From positions 1-17,265 of the forward strand of contig CALBPH010000502.1 of NCBI GenBank assembly GCA_937899365.1: a DNA stretch of 17,265 nucleotides, written 5' to 3'. Shown piece by piece: positions 1 through 7,508 of the stretch. Position 1 is the first letter of the stretch; the number at the start of each line of letters is the position of its first letter. The position numbers were made by a program, and so were the translations under genes. Under the pieces are notes generated by a model that did not search any database, was not told the origin of the DNA, and saw nothing but the letters and a program-made list of their open reading frames with translations. The stretch comes from an uncultured Leptolyngbya sp. (GTDB taxonomy: Bacteria > Cyanobacteriota > Cyanobacteriia > Phormidesmidales > Phormidesmidaceae).

Positions 1-755
1 CAGTGGAGATAGCGCAGTCGAGTATCGCCGTCATAAAGGGCATGATCGCGGGGGGTAAAATGCTTCATGCCACCCCAGCTGCCGGGCTCGTTGGGCTCTA
101 TTTGGGCAATGTTGAGCCGCTGGGCGATGCTGTTGAGCACCAGGTAGTTCATGATCGGCTGGTCGGTGGTGCCCCCCGAAAAGTCAAAGTAGTCGCGATT
201 TTGGGCGCATTCCCCGAGGCGAGCGTACATTTGCTCGAGGGTAATGGTGCCTTTTTTGGAGACACAAAGACCGCTGTTAACTACCGAGTTGACCACATCG
301 GTGGGGAAAATACCGCGTTCAACGTCACTGGGGGAGAACACATCCCGCAGCTTGCGCCCCTTGAAGTGATAGTCGCAGCAAATAAAGTCTGCCCGGTCGA
401 GATAGGCCAGGGTGTGGGACACCGGCTCAAAGAAAAGAATATCGGTATCGATGTAGAGAAACTCGTCTAGTGGTCCAAACCAGGCGGCTAGCTTGCGCAT
501 TTTATTGGGCAGGGCTAGAAAGTCGCGGGGAAAAATCTCACTGATCGTTTGGGTAAATGAGTCTAAAAACGCTAAATCTGGAAACAGCTGCACCTGGTAG
601 AGCCGGTTGAGCTTTTGGTATAGCGGCTGGTAGTCGTCGTTAAATGGAATCATGTACACCGGCACGTCCGGGTCGTGACGCCGCAGGCTGGCCAAAAGTG
701 CGATCGCATTTTCCCCCACCTTCTGATTGGCCACAATATATACACCACGAACCAT
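1..755 (-). CDS. GT-A-type glycosyltransferase, partial (C-terminus off the left edge)
   Basis: The frame is open on the minus strand from an ATG at 753-755 to the window edge, giving 251 visible residues. The start is supported by an AGGAG eight bases upstream (TAAGGAGAAGCCACT then ATG). The N-terminus (MVRGVYIVANQKVGENAIAL) is a Rossmann-like beta strand and helix. A DTD motif at residues 103-105 in the context EFLYIDTDILFFEP is the metal/nucleotide-sugar DxD of GT-A enzymes, and TDQPIMNYLV lies further on. The order of motifs matches the gene at 1686-2693, so the two are diverged paralogues. They resemble a cyanobacterial family I recall as Npun_R2821/Npun_R2822; this is recall, not a search. 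It lies 29 bases downstream of the sulfotransferase stop and is probably co-transcribed with it. Sugar donor and acceptor are unknown. Confidence 0.8.
   Translation of the reverse strand, partial: MVRGVYIVANQKVGENAIALLASLRRHDPDVPVYMIPFNDDYQPLYQKLNRLYQVQLFPDLAFLDSFTQTISEIFPRDFLALPNKMRKLAAWFGPLDEFLYIDTDILFFEPVSHTLAYLDRADFICCDYHFKGRKLRDVFSPSDVERGIFPTDVVNSVVNSGLCVSKKGTITLEQMYARLGECAQNRDYFDFSGGTTDQPIMNYLVLNSIAQRLNIAQIEPNEPGSWGGMKHFTPRDHALYDGDTRLRYLH
700..707. repeat. HIP1 palindromes (GCGATCGC), first of at least nine
   Basis: The octamer GCGATCGC occurs at 700-707, 1706-1713, 2970-2977, 3223-3230, 6771-6778, 10604-10611, 13222-13229, 16736-16743 and 17194-17201. All nine lie inside coding sequence. 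Nine copies in 17 kb is far above the roughly one per 65 kb expected by chance. This over-representation is typical of many cyanobacterial genomes. Confidence 0.95.
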
Positions 756-784
756 AGTGGCTTCTCCTTATCGCTGATAGAGCA

Positions 785-1651
785 TTAGATTTGCACTGGC
801 CCCTTAGCCGTTCCATACCCATAGGTTGGGTGCAGATGAGCTTGAATAAACCCATTCATATGGTCAATTGCCTGGTCAGATAGCTCTTGCTTGTAGCCCC
901 CCACCAGACCCTTGCGCACCTTTCGCTGATTGTCAGCCGTCTGCTGCCCGCCCGTCTGCAGTACCCTAGCCCGCAGCACTGAGGAGCCGCTAACTTCCAG
1001 AGAGCGCATATTTTTAAATGAGCCAAACTCAATGGCCGAGTGAATCACCTCAGGGGTAACCGTTAGCTGTAAGAAAGCGATTATTCTTTCCAGTTCTCCG
1101 TAGGTATCGGCCCGCATATCTTCATAGCGTACGGTGATAAAATCGGCTGGCCCATGGCGATTTTCATACCAACGGTTGTAGTCGTTGACGTAGGCCGCTA
1201 GCTCTGGACCCTGGAGAATAAAGGCGTTGATGTCGGGATAATCGGTTGCATAGTTTTGCTTATGCTGGTGATACTTGGAGACTAGGGCATCCCGCGGGTC
1301 TCGCACCAGCAGGATTACCCGCTTTTGTTCGTAGGTACCAAACTGGCCATACTTTTCATGGATGGCTTTGATCTGTGGCAGGTAAGGATTGCGCTCGGAG
1401 AAAGAAAATAGATAGTGCAGATTAACGTCCTGCACATCGTAGGCGACCTGCAAGATACGACCCATCATGGCCCGCAGCCAGGTTCGCCCGCAGTTGGTCG
1501 GGGAAATTAGCAAATAGTCAGCGGTTCTGCGTTCTCGCTGGTGCTTTTGTCTCTCGGTTTCGTATTGGCGTCGGAGCTTACGCTGAGCCCGCCCGAGCCA
1601 AAGATAGCTGGGCTGATGAAGCTGAAAAAGGAGCTGAGCGAAGCGTTTCAT
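785..1651 (-). CDS. PAPS-dependent sulfotransferase
   Basis: The 288-residue protein has the three signatures of cytosolic-type sulfotransferases. The 5'-phosphosulfate loop is PTNCGRTWLR at residues 51-60. The 3'-phosphate site is RDPRDALVS at 117-125, with Arg117 and Ser125 in the usual places. A late RKGLVGGYK at 246-254 matches the RKGxxGxxK PAPS-binding motif. It should move sulfate from PAPS to a hydroxyl group of a glycan or lipid acceptor. Residues 21-42 are very rich in Arg, Lys and Gln, perhaps a membrane-binding helix. No signal peptide is seen, so it is cytoplasmic. It lies 34 bases after one glycosyltransferase and 29 before the paralogous one, which points to a glycan acceptor. 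No strong Shine-Dalgarno precedes the ATG, so translation may be coupled to the upstream gene. The family is secure; the acceptor is inferred. Confidence 0.88.
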   Translation of the reverse strand: MKRFAQLLFQLHQPSYLWLGRAQRKLRRQYETERQKHQRERRTADYLLISPTNCGRTWLRAMMGRILQVAYDVQDVNLHYLFSFSERNPYLPQIKAIHEKYGQFGTYEQKRVILLVRDPRDALVSKYHQHKQNYATDYPDINAFILQGPELAAYVNDYNRWYENRHGPADFITVRYEDMRADTYGELERIIAFLQLTVTPEVIHSAIEFGSFKNMRSLEVSGSSVLRARVLQTGGQQTADNQRKVRKGLVGGYKQELSDQAIDHMNGFIQAHLHPTYGYGTAKGPVQI

Positions 1652-1685
1652 AGCATCGGTCTGGGGATAACAGGGGCAAATCAGG

Positions 1686-2693
1686 TTACCGTCTCAGGGC
1701 TAGACGCGATCGCAACCGCTTAAAGATATTTTTGGTCCGAGGTGCTTGCGCCCCAATGGGCTGGGGCTTGCCCTCGAACACGGGCTGCTGATCCGGGGCG
1801 TCCAGATAGCGATAGTACAAAAAGAGATCGCGATAGGGAAAATCTAGGTTTTCACCCTGACACAGACGTCTAAAAAACCTGGAGCCAATGCCAATGTAAT
1901 GGAGATAGGTCAGCCGTTTACCGCCATCGACCAGGTAGTGCTCCTGCCGTTCAAAATGGGGCGAAGTGGCGCAGCAGCCCGTTACCCGATTGGCCGGCAG
2001 ACACTTGGATAGGTTACGAATATTGAGGTCGAGCTTTAACACCATGTAATTGACAATGGCCTGGTCAGGGCCGTTGATATAAAGCACATCGGCTTCCGTT
2101 TTCAGCTGTTCTAGCAGCCAATCTAGCTGGTCGGGGCTAAACACTCCCCGCTTGGCGGCGTACATACCGGCACAAAAAATCTTGTCCAGCTGCTGCTCGG
2201 AGAAAGCATCGCTGAGCTGAGGGCTATGGACATTAAATACGTGGGTGGGGTCTTTAAACTGAAAGTCGTAAACCACCCAGTCCACCTCGTCTAATGGCGA
2301 CAGGATGGGCTCAATATCCCCCAGCACTAAGGTATCGGCATCTAAATAGATATAGCGTTCAAAGGGGCCGTCAAAGGCACAAAAGCGTCGGTGCATCCCC
2401 ATTCGATTTACCCCCGACACCCCCCGCAGGTTCCAGACATCATAGGCGGTGGGGTGGTGTTGCCAGATGGTGGTGGCAAACTGCTCCCACCGTTCAAGGG
2501 CCTCACCATCGTCAAACAGGGTGACATTGCTAGGGCGGCGCTCGATTTCCGCGGCCACTTTGGTCGTGCGGTGGTCATAGGGAATCACACAGACTGGAAA
2601 GTCTGGAGAGATATTGGTTGCAATACTGTTGAGCAGGGCAATCAGCTGGTCATAGACCACATCATTTGCCAGGGTGTATATGCCGCAGGTCAT
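1686..2693 (-). CDS. GT-A-type glycosyltransferase with DAD motif
   Basis: The complete 335-residue protein begins MTCGIYTLANDVVYDQLIAL, a nucleotide-sugar-binding Rossmann-like start. It has DAD at residues 118-120 in the context RYIYLDADTLVLGD, the metal-binding DxD of GT-A enzymes. DQAIVNYM at 210-217 and a late YLHYIG at 263-268 fit the active-site loop and terminal His of GT8-like transferases. The last 15 residues are basic (KNIFKRLRSRLALRR), so the enzyme may bind the inner membrane peripherally. It is a paralogue of the partial gene at 1-755, and the sulfotransferase lies between them. The start is the only ATG that keeps the first beta strand, although no good Shine-Dalgarno is visible. 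The sugar and linkage cannot be read from sequence. The family looks like the cyanobacterial Npun_R2821/R2822 group, from memory only. Confidence 0.85.
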   Translation of the reverse strand: MTCGIYTLANDVVYDQLIALLNSIATNISPDFPVCVIPYDHRTTKVAAEIERRPSNVTLFDDGEALERWEQFATTIWQHHPTAYDVWNLRGVSGVNRMGMHRRFCAFDGPFERYIYLDADTLVLGDIEPILSPLDEVDWVVYDFQFKDPTHVFNVHSPQLSDAFSEQQLDKIFCAGMYAAKRGVFSPDQLDWLLEQLKTEADVLYINGPDQAIVNYMVLKLDLNIRNLSKCLPANRVTGCCATSPHFERQEHYLVDGGKRLTYLHYIGIGSRFFRRLCQGENLDFPYRDLFLYYRYLDAPDQQPVFEGKPQPIGAQAPRTKNIFKRLRSRLALRR

Positions 2694-2775
2694 AGCCGAT
2701 TAAGGGGTTAAAAATATAAGAAGTTATTTTAGAAACTAAGCCGCTAGACGCCAGGGCCTTAGTTTTAAGAAGATC

Positions 2776-4854
2776 TCAGGCAGAGGTGGCGGGTCTAGAG
2801 GTGGATGACGTTGATTTTCCCACCGGTGTCCCAATGGATTCTAGATTTTCTACAACCCCTAGCAAATCAACCGCAATGGTTTGGGCGTGGAGCATTAGCT
2901 CTGCTTGCTCGTAGGGGTCATCCACATCGTCTTGAATTAACGCTAGCAACCCGATCATGGAGTTGAGCTGCGATCGCAACTCATAGGATGACTTACCGAT
3001 AGCATTGCGATAGACGGGCAGAACATCGGACACCAGGCTGCTGCCGTTGTTGTTTTCATGCAGAGTCTTGGTCAGCTGCATGGCATGGAGTTTGGCATAG
3101 GCTCCCCTCTTTTCCAATAGGTTTTGGTGATTGTCCACTTCCACCACCTTGCCCCGATCTAACACCGCAATTTGATCCGCCTCGTGGATGGTCGATAGGC
3201 GGTGGGCAATCACGAGGGTGGTGCGATCGCGACTCAGTTTATCAATGGCATTTTGCACCAACCGCTCTGAAACCGTGTCCAACGCACTGGTCGCCTCATC
3301 CAAAATCAAAATATCCGGGTCCTGCAGCAGCGCTCTGGCAATGGCCAAACGCTGACGTTGCCCCCCTGATAGCAACACCCCCCGATCGCCAATCATGGTG
3401 TCAAAGCCCTGGGGTAGATTTTCAATAAACTCATAGGCATTGGCCTGTTTGGTTGCTGCCATCAGCTCCTCTTCGGTGGCCTCAGGACGACCATATAACA
3501 AGTTTTCCCGTACCGATGCATTAAACAAAAAGGTTTCCTGACTGACAATGCCCAAGTTAGACCGATAGCTGCTAATGTCAATCGCTTTTAGATCCACACC
3601 ATCCAGTTCAATGGTGCCGCTAGTGGGGTCATAAAATCGGGGTAAAAGATCGGCCAGCGTAGACTTTCCTGCCCCTGATGAGCCCACCAGGGCCAGGGTT
3701 TGCCCCTTGGGCAAGAAAAGGTCAATTCCCCGTAGCACCTCTTGCTCATGGCCTGGGTAGTTAAACCGAATCTGGTTAAACCGGATTCCGTCTTGTAACG
3801 GCCGATAGGGTTGAACCCCTCGCGGCATAAACGGTTTATCATCGCGGCGCAGCAGGGCCGTCACGATCTCTACACTGGCGGCGGTATTGGCCAAGGTGCT
3901 GCGCTGGCTGGTGAGCTGACCCAAATAGGGTAGGGTCCTAAATAAAATAATGAGATAAGTAAGCAGCGAAGACGAAAATAGCTCTAGCTGGTTGCTAAAG
4001 GCCTGCCGCCCCAGCACCGCAATCAGCATCAGCGCCAGAATATTAATGATTTCGTTAAAGGGACCAATGCCCGCAAAAATTAGCTGGGACGAAAACTCAG
4101 CGCTTTCTCGGTCAACAATAATTTGGTCGATCTGGCGATATTCCCGCTCCTCATTGGCCGTGGCTTTTACCAATCGAATCCCCGATAGGATTTCAAACAC
4201 ACGGGAAGAGTAGTTCTTAGAAATTTCCGACAGGCGTTTGCCCAAGATTTTAGAGCGCTTAACCATAAACTGGTTGAGCAGTGTGACCACACCCAGGGTG
4301 ACCGTTGAAATCACCGTCAGCTGCCAAGAGGTCAAAATCAGCAGAATAAAAAAGACCGCTATGGTGATGATCACCACCGCCAGACGGACTAGGTTTCTGA
4401 TGGCAATGGTGGTGCGATTGACTTCAACATTCAGCTGGTTGATCAAGTCGCCAATCTTGGTCCGGGCAAAATACCCCAAATCCACATCCAAAAGCATCCG
4501 CAGCCCCTGCCGCCGTAGAGACATGGCCAGTTTGCGATTTATTGCCCCCGCTGGCAGGGAACTGGCATAGGCCGATAGGCTTTTGAGCACAATCACCCCC
4601 ACCACCGAACCGGCCATGACCGGCAGGCGAGCCCCCTCTGGCAGACCGTCAAATATGCCGAGGGCCTTCTGTAAAATTGGCGGTAGGGAAGTGACATAGT
4701 CTGTTGATTGCCCCAACAGCTCAAGCAAAATCGGCAGAATAAGCAGGGTGCTTACACCGCTAAACAGCGCCCCTGAGAAGCCCAGTAGAACCGTAAAAAA
4801 TAAAAGAACCGGATATTTTAGAAGCGGCTGAATTAATAAACGGGTTGAAGACAT
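2776..4854 (-). CDS. MsbA-type ABC exporter with histidine-kinase-like C-terminal tail
   Basis: This 692-residue protein is a fused permease-ATPase half-transporter. Residues 1-330 are the six-helix exporter membrane domain. The ATPase domain runs from about 355 to 590, with Walker A GSSGAGKST (391-399), Q-loop Gln439, signature LSGGQ (495-499), Walker B DILILDE (514-520), D-loop SALD (523-526) and H-loop His551. All catalytic residues are intact. It should act as a homodimer in the inner membrane, exporting a lipid-linked or glycolipid substrate. Family members usually end near residue 600. Here about 90 residues follow, and 621-672 resemble a HisKA/DHp helix pair (SYELRSQLN where kinases have SHELRTPLN), with Tyr624 replacing the phosphoacceptor His. 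It lies 68 bases after the GT4 gene and 82 before the next glycosyltransferase, so it probably exports the product of this locus. Confidence 0.92.
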   Translation of the reverse strand: MSSTRLLIQPLLKYPVLLFFTVLLGFSGALFSGVSTLLILPILLELLGQSTDYVTSLPPILQKALGIFDGLPEGARLPVMAGSVVGVIVLKSLSAYASSLPAGAINRKLAMSLRRQGLRMLLDVDLGYFARTKIGDLINQLNVEVNRTTIAIRNLVRLAVVIITIAVFFILLILTSWQLTVISTVTLGVVTLLNQFMVKRSKILGKRLSEISKNYSSRVFEILSGIRLVKATANEEREYRQIDQIIVDRESAEFSSQLIFAGIGPFNEIINILALMLIAVLGRQAFSNQLELFSSSLLTYLIILFRTLPYLGQLTSQRSTLANTAASVEIVTALLRRDDKPFMPRGVQPYRPLQDGIRFNQIRFNYPGHEQEVLRGIDLFLPKGQTLALVGSSGAGKSTLADLLPRFYDPTSGTIELDGVDLKAIDISSYRSNLGIVSQETFLFNASVRENLLYGRPEATEEELMAATKQANAYEFIENLPQGFDTMIGDRGVLLSGGQRQRLAIARALLQDPDILILDEATSALDTVSERLVQNAIDKLSRDRTTLVIAHRLSTIHEADQIAVLDRGKVVEVDNHQNLLEKRGAYAKLHAMQLTKTLHENNNGSSLVSDVLPVYRNAIGKSSYELRSQLNSMIGLLALIQDDVDDPYEQAELMLHAQTIAVDLLGVVENLESIGTPVGKSTSSTSRPATSA

Positions 4855-4922
4855 AAATAAATAGTCAGGCGACGCTAAATAGATGCAACATGGATGTTGT
4901 TGGATGTTATCTACATCAATGG

Positions 4923-6257
4923 CTAGCGACCACTCTCCATACGTCTGCGATTTCGTTTATAGCCTAACTGATTCCGAGGTTGTCCCTTCAGGCATTGCTG
5001 AATCAGAGGCCCCAGTATGGATGCCATCGCATCTATGCTGTAGTGCTGGACACAACGCTCTCGAGCCCGTTGGCCCTGAGCCGCTGCTTGGTCCAAATCA
5101 TTCAAAATAGTTTGCAGCATATCGGCTAGTTGTTGGGGTGATTCAGACTCGACCAAGTAGCCCGTGTCTCCTAAGATTTCTGGAATATCACCAACGGCAG
5201 TCGCTAAAATTGGCTTTGCCATCGCCATGCCATCAGTTAGCTTGAGGGGAAATTGGGCCTGGGCAGCCGCACGGTTCTGCTGGGGGACGACGATGACATG
5301 TGCTGCTGCCACAACTTCAGGCATCGTATCGTAGGGGCACTTTGGTAACTGCACCAGCCACCGCCCCCAGCGTTTAGCCAGAATTTGATCGTAGTCATCG
5401 TAGGGACTCCCCCCAACAATAACCAGGCGTAGATCTGGCTGATTCAAAATGTCGAGAGCGGCTAGTAAGTCTTCAATTCCTTTATAAGGACGGGGGGCCC
5501 CTGGAAACATAAGCACTCGATAGTCGGATAGGCCGTATTTGGCACGACTGGCCTCAGGATCGTAGTGTTCAGGTGTAAATAAATCGGTATCCTTGCCGTT
5601 GGGAATATAGACACCCCCAAACCGATTTTTTAGAAACTGTGTGTGCAGGGTAACCGCATCGGCTTTGGATACTAGATTCTCAATCCAGCGCAGATAGACG
5701 GGATGGTCTGGGATTCGCAGTTCGCCATCAGCTTTGAGTAGTCCCCTAGCTACATTTTGTGGGGTCCAGCGATAGCGACCCTGGTCGCCACCATGCCAGC
5801 TGAGTTCCCAGTCATCGATATCTAAAATAACGGGGCGATGGTGGCGCAGACGATGTAGCAGGGCCAAGCCAAAGCTGCTAGGTTTTGGCTTGTAAGCGTA
5901 GACGATATCACCGCTGATCGCCTGCAAAAGACTCCGTGCGGCTCCAAAAAACTGTGGGTAGTGACCCCCAGGAATCGCTTTGATCGGAAACTTTGATGGA
6001 AAGCTACCCTCGGTGTCACTATCGGTAAAGCCCAGTATTTCTACATCATGCCCTAGCCTGACAGCCGTCTCGGCTAGCAAAAAGGGGCGTACAGCACCCT
6101 GCCAACGACCGGCACCAGACTTGGACAAATCGCTGGCAATGATTGAAATTTTGATGTTTTTGGCGTTACTTTCGGATTTTGAGCTGTCCACTGAATCCTT
6201 GCTAGACATAGAAGGCAACGTCATGACCGTGGAATCATGTTGGGATGAGTTAGCCAT
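4923..6257 (-). CDS. GT4-family glycosyltransferase
   Basis: The 444-residue GT-B enzyme has an N-terminal domain starting at KISIIASDLSKSGAGRWQG (residues 36-54, glycine-rich loop). The linker IPNGKDTDLFTP (218-229) and VLMFPGAPRPYKG (248-260) open the donor-binding domain, followed by LRLVIVGG (276-283). The donor loop FPLKLTDGMAMAKPI (336-350) corresponds to the EX7E region of GT4 enzymes, but it has Asp342 where the second Glu is usual and no obvious first Glu. The first 35 residues are Ser-rich and probably disordered. Met12 and Met17 are alternative starts, and none of the three has a convincing ribosome site. It is the first gene of the co-directional glycan cluster and is followed by the ABC exporter after 68 bases. 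A cytoplasmic role in building the exported glycan is inferred; donor and acceptor are unknown. Confidence 0.88.
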   Translation of the reverse strand: MANSSQHDSTVMTLPSMSSKDSVDSSKSESNAKNIKISIIASDLSKSGAGRWQGAVRPFLLAETAVRLGHDVEILGFTDSDTEGSFPSKFPIKAIPGGHYPQFFGAARSLLQAISGDIVYAYKPKPSSFGLALLHRLRHHRPVILDIDDWELSWHGGDQGRYRWTPQNVARGLLKADGELRIPDHPVYLRWIENLVSKADAVTLHTQFLKNRFGGVYIPNGKDTDLFTPEHYDPEASRAKYGLSDYRVLMFPGAPRPYKGIEDLLAALDILNQPDLRLVIVGGSPYDDYDQILAKRWGRWLVQLPKCPYDTMPEVVAAAHVIVVPQQNRAAAQAQFPLKLTDGMAMAKPILATAVGDIPEILGDTGYLVESESPQQLADMLQTILNDLDQAAAQGQRARERCVQHYSIDAMASILGPLIQQCLKGQPRNQLGYKRNRRRMESGR

Positions 6258-6336
6258 AACCGATCAGTATGTAGCACTAGCCTACCCGAGACACCCTAAG
6301 TAAACTCGAAAGTTATGGGATAGCAGTGGGGTATGT

Positions 6337-6354
6337 ACTCAAGCATCCTTGAGT
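6337..6354. other. Perfect 7-bp hairpin with CATC loop
   Basis: ACTCAAG at 6337-6343 and CTTGAGT at 6348-6354 are perfect inverted repeats around a four-base loop. No T-run follows on either strand, so this is not a standard intrinsic terminator. It lies between the 3' end of rbgA (6530) and the start of the GT4 gene (6257), both on the minus strand. It could slow RNA polymerase after rbgA or lie in the GT4 leader. Confidence 0.45.
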
Positions 6355-6366
6355 GAGGTCAGTGAT

Positions 6367-6513
6367 ATGGAGGTACTTTCTGCCTCTGCTTGCTCACAGC
6401 TGCTGGGTTATGCAGACTTTGCTGCTGCCGCTATCCATCAAGATTTCCCGATTAATCCGCATAATATCTCAGGAGAAAACTCCCATCCGTGGAAAAGGGG
6501 TAATCTTCGCTGA
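6367..6513 (+). CDS. Possible 48-residue small ORF, unrecognised
   Basis: ATG at 6367-6369 with GAGG upstream (6353-6358 region) opens a 48-codon frame ending in TGA at 6511-6513. The product begins MEVLSASACSQLLGYADFAA and contains QDFPINPHNI, ending KRGNLR. I recognise no family. It lies opposite to both neighbours in a 272-base gap, convergent with rbgA. It may be a chance ORF or a remnant of a larger gene. An overlapping frame from 6353 runs into rbgA and looks like noise. Confidence 0.18.
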   Translation: MEVLSASACSQLLGYADFAAAAIHQDFPINPHNISGENSHPWKRGNLR

Positions 6514-6529
6514 AGATTTATATCGTTAT

Positions 6530-7462
6530 CTAACCCTGGGGAAACCCTATGTCAGCAGTTCCATTGAGGTCGATGGGGCCTGCATCAATAGGCTGATCAG
6601 GGGGCAGCTCTAGGACTAAATTGCCCAGGTGGCCTTTGCGAAAGTCATTTAGCAGCTGGTGGGCCGTCCGCTCTAGATCATCGTTATGACGCTGGGCCAG
6701 GACTGTTAGATAGGTTTCTCCGGTATGGGGTTCGCCAGTGCTAGCGGCTAAGGGGGTGTTGTAGCGAGATGCGATCGCATCTCCATAATCCCCATCATGC
6801 CCGTCCAAGTCTTTGATCAAATCCACAAACGCCGCCGCCACCCGCTGCGTGTCATAGCTGGCATTCCCAATATCATCACAAATGGCCAGCTTCAGCGCCG
6901 CCGCCTGATCGTTCAGCTTCAGGGGAATAATCCCCGGCGCATCCAGCATTTCAATCTCGTCTGAAATCCGCACCCACCGCAGCTGGCGAGTTACCCCCGC
7001 CCGCCGTTCACTCGCCACCACCTTACGCTTTAGTAATCGATTGATCAGGGCCGACTTACCCACATTTGGAAAGCCAATCACCACTGCTCGCACCGGTCGT
7101 GGCCGCATTCCCCGGCTTTTACGCCGATCGTTCATCGCCTTGCCCGCATTCTGGGCCGCCCGCAGCAGGGCTTGCACCCCCTTACCCTGCTTTGCATTTG
7201 TAAAATAAATCGTCTGCCCCTGGGCCTTAAACCAAGCTTGCCAGGTCTGCCGTGCCTGCGGTGAAATCATATCCACCCGATTTAGCACCAGCACCCGGGC
7301 CTTATCCCCAATCCAGCTATCCACATCCGGATGATCCGTGGCCAGGGGAATGCGCGCATCCCTAATTTCCAGCACCACATCCACCCGTTTTAGCTGCTCC
7401 TTTAAAGAGCGCTCTGCCTTAGCAATGTGGCCGGGGTACCATTGAATAGACGGCGAAGACAT
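6530..7462 (-). CDS. rbgA: Ribosome biogenesis GTPase YlqF/RbgA
   Basis: The 310-residue protein is a circularly permuted GTPase with the motif order G4-G5-G1-G2-G3. The N-terminus is the family hallmark IQWYPGHIAKAERSLKEQL (residues 6-24). G4 is NRVD (61-64), where Arg replaces the usual Lys of NKxD. G5 lies near TNAKQGKG (88-95). G1 is GFPNVGKS (130-137), G2 Thr is in GVTRQ (156-160) and G3 is DAPG (174-177). In Bacillus the family matures the 50S subunit late in assembly, in the cytoplasm. The length is normal and the C-terminal helical domain is present. It starts 46 bases after the universal stress protein gene on the same strand, so the two may share a transcript. Confidence 0.93.
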   Translation of the reverse strand: MSSPSIQWYPGHIAKAERSLKEQLKRVDVVLEIRDARIPLATDHPDVDSWIGDKARVLVLNRVDMISPQARQTWQAWFKAQGQTIYFTNAKQGKGVQALLRAAQNAGKAMNDRRKSRGMRPRPVRAVVIGFPNVGKSALINRLLKRKVVASERRAGVTRQLRWVRISDEIEMLDAPGIIPLKLNDQAAALKLAICDDIGNASYDTQRVAAAFVDLIKDLDGHDGDYGDAIASRYNTPLAASTGEPHTGETYLTVLAQRHNDDLERTAHQLLNDFRKGHLGNLVLELPPDQPIDAGPIDLNGTADIGFPQG

Positions 7463-7508
7463 GGCAGAAAAGAATCACTCAGCAATCTATTCTAGCGGTC
7501 GGCCAACC

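Noticed and set aside
3..470. Plus-strand 155-residue frame at the left edge
   Set aside because: It is the exact antisense of the glycosyltransferase frame, which carries a DxD motif, a good ribosome site and a paralogue in the window.
4238..4570. Plus-strand frames inside the ABC exporter gene
   Set aside because: They are antisense shadows of a gene with all ABC motifs and lack any recognisable domain.
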